Source of the DNA: an uncultured Stenotrophomonas sp.
GTDB taxonomy: Bacteria; Pseudomonadota; Gammaproteobacteria; Xanthomonadales; Xanthomonadaceae
Assembly (NCBI GenBank): GCA_900078405.1
Contig: FLTS01000001.1
Location: 558,001-622,000 of the forward strand
DNA length: 64,000 nt
Direction: 5' to 3'
Under the pieces are notes generated by a model, which was not told the origin of the DNA, searched no databases, and saw only the letters and a program-made list of their open reading frames with translations. The translations under genes and the position numbers were made by a program. This document shows, in pieces, positions 53,844 to 62,541 of the stretch. Position 1 is the first letter of the stretch. Every line of letters starts with the position of its first letter.

Positions 53844-55922
53844 TCAGCGCACCGGCATCCCCGGCAGCGCGCCCGCGTCGGCATCCAGCAGCGCCAGCGC
53901 GCCGCCGTCGAAGCCGGCCGACAGGATCATGCCTTCGCTCAGGCCGAAGCGCATCTTGCGCGGGGCCAGGTTGGCGATGAATACCACGCTGCGGCCGACC
54001 AGTTTCTCCGGCTCGCCGTAGCTGCCGCGGATGCCCGAGAAGATCTGGCGCTGGCCCAGGTCGCCGGCATCGAGCAGGAACCGCAGCAGCTTGTCCGAAC
54101 CTTCGACGAAGCCGCATTCGAGCACCTTGCCAATGCGCAGGTCGAGCTTGGCGAAGTCGTCGATGCCGATGTATGCGGACGCTTCACCTTCTGCCTTGGC
54201 TTCGGCTTTCACCTCGGCCTTGGCGGGTTTTTCGGCCTTGGCCGGCTTGGCGTCGGCGGCAGGGGCGGCGGCGAGGGTGTCCTTGGAGGCGTCGGTCATG
54301 GCGTCGATCATCTTCGGGTCGATACGGGTGAACAGCGCCACGTAGGGCGCGATGGTGTGGGCGGTGAGTGGCGTGGCGATGTCGTCCCAGCCATGCATCG
54401 GCGCGGCGAGGAAGTCTTCGGCCTGCTGCGCGGTGGCCGGCAGCACCGGCTTGAGCGCGGCCACCAGCACGCGGAACAGGTTCAGGCCCTGGGTGCAGAC
54501 CGCCTGCAGTTCGGCGTCCGCTCCCTCCTGCTTTGCGATCACCCACGGCTTGGTGTCGTCGATGTATTTGTTGGCCTCGTCGGCCAGCGCCATGGTCAGG
54601 CGGATCGCGGCGGCCGGGTCGTTGCGCTCGTAGGCCTCGCGCACCGGCGCCAGCGCGGCGACGAAGCGGTCGTACTGGGCCGGGTCCGGCAGCGCGTCGG
54701 CCAGGCGGCCGTCGAAGCGCTTGGAGATGAAGCCGGCGCAGCGGCTGGCCAGGTTGACGAACTTGCCGACCAGGTCGGCGTTCACGCGCGCGGTGAAGTC
54801 GGCCAGGTTCAGGTCCAGGTCGTCCACGCCGCCGGAGGACTTGGCGGCGAAGTAGTAGCGCAGCGCTTCCGGCGCCAGGCCCACGTCCAGGTAGGTGCGG
54901 GCCATGACGAAGGTGCCGCGCGACTTGCTCATCTTGGCGCCGTCCACGGTCAGGTAGCCGTTGACGTGCAGCCGGGTCGGCGCGCGCAGGCCGGCGCCGT
55001 GCAGCACCGACGGCCAGAACAGGCCGTGGAAGTTGACGATGTCCTTGCCGATGAAGTGGTGCAGCTCGGTGTCGCTGCCGGTGGCCAGCACCGCGTCGAA
55101 GTCGTCGCCGGTCTTCGCGCACAGGTTCTGGAAGCTGGACAGGTAGCCGATCGGCGCGTCCAGCCACACGTAGAAATACTTGCCCGGCGCACCGGGGATC
55201 TCGAAGCCGAAGTAGGGCGCGTCGCGGGAAATGTCCCAGGCGCGCAGGCCGCCCTCGGCGTCCAGCCATTCGGCCAGCTTGGCCTTCACGCCCGGCAGCG
55301 CGACGTCGCCGGCCAGCCATTCGCGCAGGAAGCTCTGGAAGCCGCCGACCTCGAAGAAGTAGTGCTCCGAATCGCGGATCTCGGGCGTCGCGCCGGACAC
55401 CACCGACTTCGGCTCGATCAGGTCGGTCGGGCCGTAGGTGGCGCCGCAGACCTCGCAGTTGTCGCCGTACTGGTCCGGCGACTTGCACTTGGGGCAGGTG
55501 CCCTTGATGTAGCGGTCGGGCAGGAACATGCCCTTGGCCGGGTCGTAGAACTGCGCCACCGAGCGGCGGCTGATGTGGCCGGCGGCGTCGAGCTTGTTGT
55601 ACAGAGCCCCGGTCAGCGCACGGTTGGCGGCCGAATTGGTCGAGTCGTAGTGGTCGAAGGCCACGCCGAACGCGGCGAAGTCGCGCTCATGGCTGGCCTG
55701 GATGTTGGCGATGAAGGTTTCCGGGGTCACCCCGGCCTTCTCGGCGGCCAGCATGATCGGCGTGCCGTGGGTGTCGTCGGCGCAGACGTACCAGACCTTG
55801 TCGCCCAGCAGCCGGCGCGCGCGCACCCAGATGTCGGCCTGGATGTAGCCGACCAGATGGCCCAGGTGCAGCGGGCCATTGGCATAGGGCAGGGCATTGG
55901 TGACGAGCGCGGTACGGGTCAT
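53844..55922 (-). CDS. metG: methionyl-tRNA synthetase
   Basis: A 692-residue class I synthetase. HLGH (NGPLHLGHLVGY, about 16-26) and KMSKS (VDGAKMSKSRGTF) ATP-binding motifs are both present. A zinc knuckle CPKCKS...CEVC is of the MetG1 type. The C-terminal tRNA-binding OB domain (YIGIDDFAKLDLRIGKVLECGF) is attached through an Ala/Lys/Glu-rich linker (ADAKPAKAEKPAKAEVKAEA). It charges initiator and elongator tRNA-Met. The start at 55922 gives the family N-terminus MTRTALVTNALPYANG. Confidence 0.96.
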   Translation of the reverse strand: MTRTALVTNALPYANGPLHLGHLVGYIQADIWVRARRLLGDKVWYVCADDTHGTPIMLAAEKAGVTPETFIANIQASHERDFAAFGVAFDHYDSTNSAANRALTGALYNKLDAAGHISRRSVAQFYDPAKGMFLPDRYIKGTCPKCKSPDQYGDNCEVCGATYGPTDLIEPKSVVSGATPEIRDSEHYFFEVGGFQSFLREWLAGDVALPGVKAKLAEWLDAEGGLRAWDISRDAPYFGFEIPGAPGKYFYVWLDAPIGYLSSFQNLCAKTGDDFDAVLATGSDTELHHFIGKDIVNFHGLFWPSVLHGAGLRAPTRLHVNGYLTVDGAKMSKSRGTFVMARTYLDVGLAPEALRYYFAAKSSGGVDDLDLNLADFTARVNADLVGKFVNLASRCAGFISKRFDGRLADALPDPAQYDRFVAALAPVREAYERNDPAAAIRLTMALADEANKYIDDTKPWVIAKQEGADAELQAVCTQGLNLFRVLVAALKPVLPATAQQAEDFLAAPMHGWDDIATPLTAHTIAPYVALFTRIDPKMIDAMTDASKDTLAAAPAADAKPAKAEKPAKAEVKAEAKAEGEASAYIGIDDFAKLDLRIGKVLECGFVEGSDKLLRFLLDAGDLGQRQIFSGIRGSYGEPEKLVGRSVVFIANLAPRKMRFGLSEGMILSAGFDGGALALLDADAGALPGMPVR

Positions 55923-56003
55923 GGCCGTTGGGGGAATGCTTGGGAACCGCGAATTATCGCATGCCGCGCCTTGCTGGCCGGAGAACCCGGGCCCGAATGC
56001 AGG

Positions 56004-56025
56004 AAACCCGGCCGCAGCCGGGTTT
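56004..56025 (-). terminator. possible hairpin terminator downstream of the DUF2147 gene
   Basis: A nine-base-pair perfect stem AAACCCGGC / GCCGGGTTT with loop CGCA. On the minus strand it is followed by TTTCCTGC, so the U-run is weak. It lies between the DUF2147 gene and metG, together with the repeat at 56033. Confidence 0.45.
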
Positions 56026-56032
56026 GATGTTC

Positions 56033-56102
56033 GTAGGCGCGGGGCTCGCCCCGCACGGGGCTTCACCGGGAACGCTTCATGCAGGGCGAGCCCCGCATCT
56101 AC
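56033..56102. repeat. palindromic repeat, GTAGGCGCGGGG family, near the DUF2147 stop
   Basis: Arms GTAGGCGCGGGGCTCGCCCC and GGGCGAGCCCCGCATCTAC with a 25-base centre (GGGGCTTCACCGGGAACGCT and more). It is related to the copies at 43823 and 48443. It ends five bases before the TAA stop of the DUF2147 gene (56108-56110), so here the stop is just outside the element. Confidence 0.88.
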
Positions 56103-56107
56103 GGGGC

Positions 56108-56554
56108 TTACATCCGCTCCCACACCTGCGACTTGCAGATGAAGGCAATGCAGCCGGAGACCTGCAGCTTGCTGCCGCCCTCGATCAGTTCCATCTTGGA
56201 CTTGTAGACCTTGCCCTCGTCGGGCTTGAGGATGGTGCCGCCGCTCCACTTGTTGGCGCCGTCGGCGCGCATGCCGCGGATGATCTCCATGCCGGTGATC
56301 GGCTTGTTCTTGCGATCATCGCTGCACTTGTCGCAGGTCGGGTTGGGGCGGCTGGGGTTGAGCAGCTCGACGATGCGGCCGTTCAGGGTGCCGTTGGCGG
56401 TACGGTCGATCTCGACGATGGACTTGGCGCGGTGGGTGTCCGGGTCGATCTGGCGCCAGCGGCCTTCGGCACTGGCGTTGTCGGCCTGGGCGGCGGTGAT
56501 GCCGGCCAGCGCCAGCGGCAGGGCGAGCAACAGGGTCGTGACGGTCTTGCGCAT
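56108..56554 (-). CDS. DUF2147 exported protein
   Basis: A 148-residue protein with a signal peptide (RKTVTTLLLALPLALAGITAAQA). DUF2147 text: SAEGRWRQIDPDTHRAKSIVEI, then NGRIVELL and a C-terminal VSGCIAFICKSQVWER. Four cysteines (CDKCSDD, CIAFICK) could form disulfides. GGAGGGG lies eight bases before the ATG, a strong ribosome-binding site. The function of this periplasmic family is unknown. Confidence 0.88.
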   Translation of the reverse strand: MRKTVTTLLLALPLALAGITAAQADNASAEGRWRQIDPDTHRAKSIVEIDRTANGTLNGRIVELLNPSRPNPTCDKCSDDRKNKPITGMEIIRGMRADGANKWSGGTILKPDEGKVYKSKMELIEGGSKLQVSGCIAFICKSQVWERM

Positions 56555-56683
56555 GTTTCCCCTCCCAGGGCAGGTGTCGGTTGCCGGCGGTGCCGGGCTG
56601 CAGCCGAATCTATACCCATCCGCACGGGTATGGAATCCGCAGCGCAGCACGCAGCGGCGGGTGCGGGCCCGTCCGGCCCGGCT

Positions 56684-57112
56684 TCACGGCAGGGCTTCTG
56701 CGGGCCGGTCCTGCAACTGCGGCGCGGTTTCGTACAGCTCCAGCGGCAGTCCATCCGGGTCGGCGAAGAAGGTGAAGCGGCGGCCGGTGTATTCGTCCAC
56801 CCGCACCGGTTCGCAGGCCACGCCTTCGGCCTGCAGGCGGGCGATGGCCGGGTCCAGCGCGGCGACGCGGAAGGCGAGGTGGCGCAGGCCGCAGGCTTCC
56901 GGGCGACTGGGGCGTGGCGGCGGGGCGGGGAAGGAGAACAGTTCGAGCTGGCCGCCGTCGGGCAGGCGCAGGTCCAGCTTCCACGACTGGCGCTGCTCGC
57001 GGAAGTTCTCGGCGACCACTTCCAGCCCGAGGATGCGGGTGTAGAAATCCTTCGCGCGCGGGTAGTCCGAGACGATCAGCGCGATGTGGTGGATGCCGGC
57101 CAGCAGCGTCAT
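56684..57112 (-). CDS. VOC family protein (GloA2/YaeR-like)
   Basis: A 142-residue single-domain vicinal-oxygen-chelate protein: GIHHIALIVSDYPRAKDFYTRILGLEV, LRHLAFRVAALDPAIARL and FTFFADPDGLPLELYE. The metal ligands H8/H9, H near 75 and E near the end are in place. It resembles YaeR/SMU1112c-like glyoxalase-fold proteins of unknown substrate. Its ATG overlaps the upstream serine hydrolase stop by four bases. Confidence 0.87.
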   Translation of the reverse strand: MTLLAGIHHIALIVSDYPRAKDFYTRILGLEVVAENFREQRQSWKLDLRLPDGGQLELFSFPAPPPRPSRPEACGLRHLAFRVAALDPAIARLQAEGVACEPVRVDEYTGRRFTFFADPDGLPLELYETAPQLQDRPAEALP

Positions 57113-58191
57113 CGTTCCGCGTCCAGCCAGCGCCGGGCGATGGCCAGCGCCAGCGGGTAGGGTTCCGGGTCGTTGCGGTTGCTCAGCACGATCACCGTCA
57201 GTTTCCGCTTCGGGTAGCGCAGGATCACGTTGCGGAAGCCGATGCTCTCGCCGCTGTGCCACAGCATGTCGCCGTTGATGCGCCAGCCGAAGCCGTAGTG
57301 CGGCACGTCGGGCTCCGGCGTCGCCGTGGCCGGGCTGAACGCCAGCCGCAGCGACGCGCGGCGCAGCAGGCGTTCGTCGTACAGCGCCACATCCCAGCGG
57401 GCGAGGTCGTCGAGGGAGGAATAGATGCCGCCGTCGCCGAGCACGGCGCTGGTGGTGCTCTGGTCGGTGCGCTGCCAGTGGCCATCGATTTCGCTGTAGC
57501 CGTAGGCGCGTTCGGGCACCTCATCCACGCCGTCCTGGTGGGCGAAGGTGGCGTCCATGCCCAGCGGCAGGAAAATGCGCTGGCGCAGGAAACTGGCGAA
57601 GTCGCTGCCCGAGGCCTTGCCGACGACCAGCGCCAGCAGCGCGTAGCCGCTGTTGCTGTAGCGGTAGTCGCTGCCGGGCGCGAAGTAGGTACGGTTTTCC
57701 CGCTCCAGCAGGTGCAGCACGTCGATGTCGTGCACCTGCCGGGTATCGGCAGGGTCGCCGTGCTGATCCATGAGGTCCTCGTAATCGAGCAGGCCGCTGG
57801 TATGGCTGAGCAGCTGGCGCACGGTCATCGCGTCGGCCACCGCCGGCAGGCCGGGCAGCCACTTCTTCAGCGGGTCGTCGATGGACAGCCGGCCGTCCTC
57901 GGCCAGCAGCAGGACCGCCGCGGCGGTGAACTGCTTGCTCACCGAGGCCAGGCGGAAGTTGGTCGCCGGCGAAACCGGCGTGCCGTCCTCGACCACCGCC
58001 AGCCCGTAGCCGCGGCGAAACACCGGCTGGCCGTCCTTCAGTACCAGCACCGCGGCGCCGGGGACCTGCCCGTCGTAGCGCTGCATCAGGCCGTCGATGC
58101 CAGGGTCCGGTGGCGTGGGTGCGGCGGCGCCGGCCGTGGCGGCGAACGCGAGCAGGCACAACGGGGCGAATCGGGATTTCCACCGGTACAT
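57109..58191 (-). CDS. class C beta-lactamase-like serine hydrolase
   Basis: A 360-residue exported hydrolase (leader FAPLCLLAFAATAGAAA). Catalytic SxxK is S83-V-S-K86 in LASVSKQFTAAAVLLL; the Y-x-N element is YSNSGYALLALV; the third box HSG appears in MLWHSGESIGF. This matches esterase/EstB or D-aminopeptidase-like members of the class C superfamily rather than a true AmpC, whose third box is KTG. It is translationally coupled to the VOC gene. No antibiotic-resistance role is implied by these motifs. Confidence 0.87.
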   Translation of the reverse strand: MYRWKSRFAPLCLLAFAATAGAAAPTPPDPGIDGLMQRYDGQVPGAAVLVLKDGQPVFRRGYGLAVVEDGTPVSPATNFRLASVSKQFTAAAVLLLAEDGRLSIDDPLKKWLPGLPAVADAMTVRQLLSHTSGLLDYEDLMDQHGDPADTRQVHDIDVLHLLERENRTYFAPGSDYRYSNSGYALLALVVGKASGSDFASFLRQRIFLPLGMDATFAHQDGVDEVPERAYGYSEIDGHWQRTDQSTTSAVLGDGGIYSSLDDLARWDVALYDERLLRRASLRLAFSPATATPEPDVPHYGFGWRINGDMLWHSGESIGFRNVILRYPKRKLTVIVLSNRNDPEPYPLALAIARRWLDAER

Positions 58192-58210
58192 GGCGCTTCC
58201 TCCTGCGGGG

Positions 58211-60064
58211 TCAGGTCTTCTTGCTTGCGATCCAGCGGTCGATCTTGGTTTCCAGGATGTCCAGCGGCATCGAGCCGTCCTTCAACACCTCGGCGTGGAA
58301 CTCGCGCGGGTCGAAGCGTTCGCCCAGCTCGGTCTGCGCCTTTTCGCGCAGCAGCCGGATCTTGAGCTCGCCGACGCGGTAGGCCAGCGTCTGCCCGGGC
58401 TGGGCCATGAAGCGTTCGACTTCGGCGGTGGCATCGGCGGCGGAAATGTCGGCGTTGTCGACCATGTAGTCGATGGCCTGCCTGCGGCTCCAGCCGGCGG
58501 CGTTGACGCCGGTGTCGGCGACCAGCCGCACGGTGCGCAGCAGGGTGGTCTGCAGGTAGCCGAGGTGGTCGTAGGGATCGGCGTAAAGGCCCATCTGCTC
58601 ACCCAGCGATTCGGCATACAACCCCCAGCCCTCGACGAAGGCGACGTCGCCGCCGAGCCGGCGGAAGCGCGGCAGCGTCGCCAGTTCCTGTTGCAGGCCC
58701 AGTTGCAGGTGGTGGCCGGGGATGGCTTCGTGCAGGTACTGCAGCGGCACGGTCCAGCGTTTGCGGGTGGGCAGGTCGGTGGTGTTGACGTAGAGCACGC
58801 CGGGTTGCTGGCCGTCCGCGCTCGGCGGCTGGTAGCTGGCGGCGCTGCTGGTCAGGGCGCGCCCGGGTTCGACCGGCCGGATTTCCAATGCGGCCCTGGG
58901 TTGGAGCGTGAACAGGCCGGGAAGGGCCGCCTCCACCTGCCGGCCGACCTCGGCATAGCGGGCCAGCAGCGCGGCGTCGTCCTTGAAGGTGAACTGGCGA
59001 TCGTTGCGCATCGCGTTGAGGGCCTTGCGCATCGAGCCGCGGATGCGCGCTTCCTTCATCGTCGCGGTGATGCGCTCCTGCAGGCGCTGCACCTCCTGCG
59101 TGCCCAGTTCGTGGATTTCCGCCGGCGTGCGCGCCGGCGTGGTCAGGCTGGCGACGCTGTGCGCGTACCACGCCTGGCCGTCGGGCAGTGCGCCGAGCCC
59201 GTCGCTGTCGCGGGTGGCCGGCAGGTACTGGGTGGCGATGAAGCCGCGCAGCGAGCGGTAGGCCGGCATCAGCCGGTATTCGATCATCCGCTTGTACTCG
59301 GCGCCCAGCCGCGCCTTGTCCTCGTCGGAGAAATCCTCCGGCAGGTTGCGGATCGGCGCCCAGAAAATGCTTTCCTCGGCGGTCGGCTTGATTACCGCGT
59401 CCAGCTGCGGCAGCACCTTTTCCATCAGCGCGCGCGGCTGCACCACGCCGGCGGCCATGCCTTCGCGCATGTTGGCGATGGCCTGCTCGAACAGCGGCGG
59501 CACCCCCAGCGAGCGCCGCGACCAGTTCTCGTAGTCCCTGACCGTGTTGAACGGCTGCGCGCCGGTACCGGAGCCGAGCACGGCGATGATGCTGGCCAGG
59601 TTGTAGTACTGGTTGATCGGCAGCATCCACGACGGGTACTGCTCGGCGGCCAGCGAGATGTGCGCGTCGCGCACGAATATCTGGTGGCTGAGCAGGTCCT
59701 GGCCCTGCAGGCCCTCGCTACCCACCGCCTCGACCTTGCCCAGCCATTCGACCATGAACTCGTGCGCCTGCTGGCGCGAGGCGGCCGACAGGAAGTTGGG
59801 CAACTGGTCGTTGAAGCGCGCATCACCCTGAAAGGTGGCCTGCAGCGGGTTCAGCCGCATCGAGGCGTCCCAGTATTCGTCGTAGATGCGGTTGAGCTGC
59901 GCCGCCTTGTCCTGCTTGACCGGCAGCGGCGCCGGGCGGCTGGCCGCGCGCGGTTGCGCCGTGCGCTGGGTTTTCTTCTTCGCAGCCTCGGCGGGCGCCG
60001 CGGCGGAAAGCGCCAGGAACACGGCGGTGGCGAGCGCAAGCAGGCGGAGCGGGCTGGAAGACAT
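58211..60064 (-). CDS. DUF885 exported metallopeptidase-like protein
   Basis: A 617-residue protein with a signal peptide (LLALATAVFLALSAAAPAEA) and a basic linker. The C-terminal half has HEAIPGHHLQ, a zinc-type H-E-x(4)-H pattern, and EGWGLYAESLGEQMGLYADPYDHLGYL, the DUF885 signature. The family includes dipeptide-hydrolysing carboxypeptidases. The start at 60064 (MSSSPLRLL) is taken to preserve the signal peptide; a longer frame runs into the upstream repeat. A 19-base gap separates it from the serine hydrolase gene. Confidence 0.86.
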   Translation of the reverse strand: MSSSPLRLLALATAVFLALSAAAPAEAAKKKTQRTAQPRAASRPAPLPVKQDKAAQLNRIYDEYWDASMRLNPLQATFQGDARFNDQLPNFLSAASRQQAHEFMVEWLGKVEAVGSEGLQGQDLLSHQIFVRDAHISLAAEQYPSWMLPINQYYNLASIIAVLGSGTGAQPFNTVRDYENWSRRSLGVPPLFEQAIANMREGMAAGVVQPRALMEKVLPQLDAVIKPTAEESIFWAPIRNLPEDFSDEDKARLGAEYKRMIEYRLMPAYRSLRGFIATQYLPATRDSDGLGALPDGQAWYAHSVASLTTPARTPAEIHELGTQEVQRLQERITATMKEARIRGSMRKALNAMRNDRQFTFKDDAALLARYAEVGRQVEAALPGLFTLQPRAALEIRPVEPGRALTSSAASYQPPSADGQQPGVLYVNTTDLPTRKRWTVPLQYLHEAIPGHHLQLGLQQELATLPRFRRLGGDVAFVEGWGLYAESLGEQMGLYADPYDHLGYLQTTLLRTVRLVADTGVNAAGWSRRQAIDYMVDNADISAADATAEVERFMAQPGQTLAYRVGELKIRLLREKAQTELGERFDPREFHAEVLKDGSMPLDILETKIDRWIASKKT

Positions 60065-60106
60065 CGGTGGTTCCGGAAACGCACAAACCCCGGAGCATGC
60101 ATCAGG

Positions 60107-60200
60107 GCGAGGAACGAGTGAAGAGGAAAGGGCAAAAGCAGGAACCAACGCAAGCGGTTGCTTTTACTCGCTCCTCTTTCCTCTTCACTCGCTCCTGCTT
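60107..60200. repeat. long inverted repeat GAGTGAAGAGGAAAG type, upstream of the DUF885 gene
   Basis: The left arm GCGAGGAACGAGTGAAGAGG continues AAAGGGCAAAAGC; the right arm is GCTTTTACTCGCTCCTCTTT continuing CCTCTTCACTCGCTCC. Read on the minus strand, the right arm contains GGAGCGAGTGAAGAGGAAAG, and the left arm GAACGAGTGAAGAGGAAAG, so they pair over about 15 bases at their core. The element fills most of the gap between the DUF502 and DUF885 genes. It is a different family from the GTAG repeats. Confidence 0.82.
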
Positions 60201-60201
60201 C

Positions 60202-60876
60202 TCAGCGCTCGCCGGCGCGGGTGAACGGCACGCTGTCCGGCGCCACCGCGCCGCCGGAGATGATGAAGCTCATCGCCTGGTCCACCGTCCAGTCGGTGGG
60301 CGTGAGCAGCTCCACCGGCACGATCTCCAGGTAGCCCGAGGTCGGGTTGGGCGTGGTCGGCACGTACACCGCGGCCAGCTCGCGGCCGGTGCCATGCTCG
60401 CGGATGACCCGGGTGACCAGCCCTACCGATTTCATGTCGCGGTGCGGGAAGTCGATCAGCACCACGCGCTGGGTGCTGCCGGGCTGGGTCTGCAGGATGT
60501 CCAGCAGCTTCCTGGCGCTGTCGTAGATGACACTGGCCAATGGGATGCGGCGGATCACCGCGCCGAACCAGCGCAGCAGGCGCTGGCCGATCACCCGGCG
60601 GCTGAGCACGCCCACCAGCAGGATCACCAGCAGCGTGGCCAGCAGCGCGATGGTGGCCTGCATCCACTCGGCCTTGATCCAGCCCAGGTAATGCGGAAAC
60701 GAGGCGGCCATGCGCTCGGACAGCGGCACCACCAGCGGGCTGCTGATGCCCGACAGCAGCACGAACACGAACTTGATGACCACCCAGGTCAGCCAGATCG
60801 GCAACAGGGTCAGCAGACCGGTGAGGAACAGGCGTTGCAGCGAAGGCCGGGGCGCGGCGGGGGTATCGGGCGACAT
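60202..60876 (-). CDS. DUF502 membrane protein
   Basis: A 224-residue membrane protein. Two N-terminal helices: LFLTGLLTLLPIWLTWVVIKFVFVLL and ATIALLATLLVILLVGVLS. The cytoplasmic part has IPLASVIYDSARKLLDIL, RVVLIDFPHRDMKSVGLVTR and VPTTPNPTSGYLEIVP, the DUF502 blocks. Members are integral membrane proteins of unknown function. The stop is immediately next to the inverted repeat at 60107-60200. Confidence 0.9.
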   Translation of the reverse strand: MSPDTPAAPRPSLQRLFLTGLLTLLPIWLTWVVIKFVFVLLSGISSPLVVPLSERMAASFPHYLGWIKAEWMQATIALLATLLVILLVGVLSRRVIGQRLLRWFGAVIRRIPLASVIYDSARKLLDILQTQPGSTQRVVLIDFPHRDMKSVGLVTRVIREHGTGRELAAVYVPTTPNPTSGYLEIVPVELLTPTDWTVDQAMSFIISGGAVAPDSVPFTRAGER

Positions 60877-60990
60877 GGGCGGATTGTAGCGGTGCAGCAT
60901 GGCGGCCAATAGAAGGTCGCGCGCCGGCGTGTTGGTGACGCCCGTTGGCGTTGGCTATCGTTCATGACCCGATTGCGCCGGATGGCTGCG

Positions 60991-61455
60991 TCAGCGATGG
61001 CCCGCCCGTGCCTCCGGCTTGAGCCGCACGTAGACCTGCTTGCGCACCCGTGCGACCACCTCGCCCTGCGCATCGAGGATTTCGTTCTCGAACCAGCGCA
61101 GGTATTTCTCGCCATCGGCGGTGGCGCCACGGATCTCGTCGAGCAGCGCGTCGTCGAGCCGGAACTCGGTGGCGACCACGCCCTTGCCCGGCTTGACGAA
61201 CTCGATGTCGCCGGCCTTGTCCCAGACGTAGTAGTCGCGCCCGAGGTTGTGCAGCAGGCACAGCATCCAGAACGGGTCGGTCATGGCGAACAGGCTGCCG
61301 CCGAAATGGGTGCCCACGTAGTTCATGTTCCACGGCCGCTGCCGCAGCTCGACGCGTACGTGGCGGTAGTCGGGCCTGATGGCGGTGACGTGGATGCCGG
61401 CCATCAGGAACGGCGGCCACAGGTTGATGCCGTGGCGGAAGGTGCTGGCTTTCAT
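60991..61455 (-). CDS. DUF4442 hotdog-fold protein (acyl-CoA thioesterase-like)
   Basis: A 154-residue protein: NLWPPFLMAGIHVTAIRPDYRHVRVELRQRPWNMNYVGTHFGGSLFAMTDPFWMLCLLHNLGRDYYVWDKAG. The GTHFGGSLF...DP stretch is the hotdog/thioesterase core and DUF4442 signature. It would act in the cytoplasm on an acyl thioester, but activity is not shown. The C-terminal WFENEILDAQGEVVARVRKQVYVRLKP fits the family. Confidence 0.88.
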   Translation of the reverse strand: MKASTFRHGINLWPPFLMAGIHVTAIRPDYRHVRVELRQRPWNMNYVGTHFGGSLFAMTDPFWMLCLLHNLGRDYYVWDKAGDIEFVKPGKGVVATEFRLDDALLDEIRGATADGEKYLRWFENEILDAQGEVVARVRKQVYVRLKPEARAGHR

Positions 61456-61555
61456 CGGCAGGGCAAGCGGAAGGGTGGGGCGAAGTTTAGCATTCGCCCC
61501 CGTATGGTGCGTTGCCGGCGACTCTGCCGTGGCCTGGTGCGGCGTTGTTGCCGGC

Positions 61556-62422
61556 TCAGAACAGCAGCGACGCCATGCGGCGGCGGTAGCGGCCGACCAG
61601 GTCCTCGTCCTCGATGACGCGGAAGGCGTCGATCAGGGCCTTGCGCGGCAGGCCGTCGCCGAAGTTGCGGTTGCTGCGCAGCATCTCGATGAACTGCTCC
61701 AGCGCGGCCTCGTCCTCGCCGCCCAGCAGGTGGTGGATGCCGAGCAGGTGGCGGGCCTCCAGGTCGTTGCCATCGGCCTGCACCCGCGCGGCCAGCGCAT
61801 CGGCGGCCGGGGCGCCTTGCAGGGCGTTGCCGAAGTCCAGCCGTGCGCGGGCGCGGATGGCGCGGTCGTCGGTGGACAGGTTGGCCGGCAGCGCGTCCAG
61901 CAGCGGGCCGGCCTCGGCGGTGGCGCCGGTCTTGATCAGGGCCAGCGCCAGGTCGAGCTTGAGCTCGTCCTTGTCGGGTTCGGCGGCGATGGCCTCGCGC
62001 AAGGCGGCGACCTGGGCCTGCGGGTCCAACGGCACCGGCTCGGCGCCGGCGGTGTCGGCATCGGCGGGCGCCTCCAGCGGGACAACGCCGTGCTGGGCGA
62101 GGAACTCGCGCAACTGGCCTTCCGGCAGTGCACCGGGGAAGCCATCGACGATCTGCCCGCCCTTGACCAGGAACACGGTCGGCACCGAGCGGATCTGGAA
62201 CGCGGCAGCGATCTGCTGCTCCTTGTCCACGTCGACCTTGGCCAGCTCGAACGCACCGTGGTACTCACCGGCCAGCTTCTCCAGGATCGGCCCCAGGGTC
62301 TTGCATGGCCCGCACCAGGTCGCCCAGAAGTCCACCAGCACCGGGGTTTCCAGCGATTTCTGCAGGACCTCGGTCTCGAAGGTCTCGGTGGTGGCATCGA
62401 AGACGTGGGGCAGGTCGGACAT
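61556..62422 (-). CDS. cnoX: CnoX/YbbN-like thioredoxin with TPR domain
   Basis: A 288-residue co-chaperone. An N-terminal thioredoxin domain keeps the active-site WCGPC (36-40), a redox-active pair; E. coli CnoX lost part of this site. A hinge (APADADTAGAEPVPLDP) leads to a helical TPR-like domain from about 135 (AALREAIAAEPDKDELKLDLALALIKTG; ARHLLGIHHLLGGEDEAALEQFIEMLR). It would hold oxidised or unfolding proteins for GroEL/DnaK. The gene is divergent from the DUF998-like gene. Confidence 0.9.
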   Translation of the reverse strand: MSDLPHVFDATTETFETEVLQKSLETPVLVDFWATWCGPCKTLGPILEKLAGEYHGAFELAKVDVDKEQQIAAAFQIRSVPTVFLVKGGQIVDGFPGALPEGQLREFLAQHGVVPLEAPADADTAGAEPVPLDPQAQVAALREAIAAEPDKDELKLDLALALIKTGATAEAGPLLDALPANLSTDDRAIRARARLDFGNALQGAPAADALAARVQADGNDLEARHLLGIHHLLGGEDEAALEQFIEMLRSNRNFGDGLPRKALIDAFRVIEDEDLVGRYRRRMASLLF

Positions 62423-62541
62423 GGGGCAGGCTCACAGGAATGGGTCAGGGTCGAGATGGTGGTGGGGATGGGACTTCTCAAGCCGGCGGGGGAGGTGCGC
62501 GCGGACACCCCAGCCACGACAATGCCGGGCCTTGGATTGCA

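Noticed and set aside
53097..56027. Long open frame (976 codons) antisense to metG and the HAD gene
   Set aside because: Spans several real genes on the other strand and matches no family; metG motifs are complete.
57109..58191. AmpC-type antibiotic resistance gene
   Set aside because: The third catalytic box is HSG, not KTG, as in esterases and D-amino-peptidases of this fold, and no AmpR-type regulator is adjacent.
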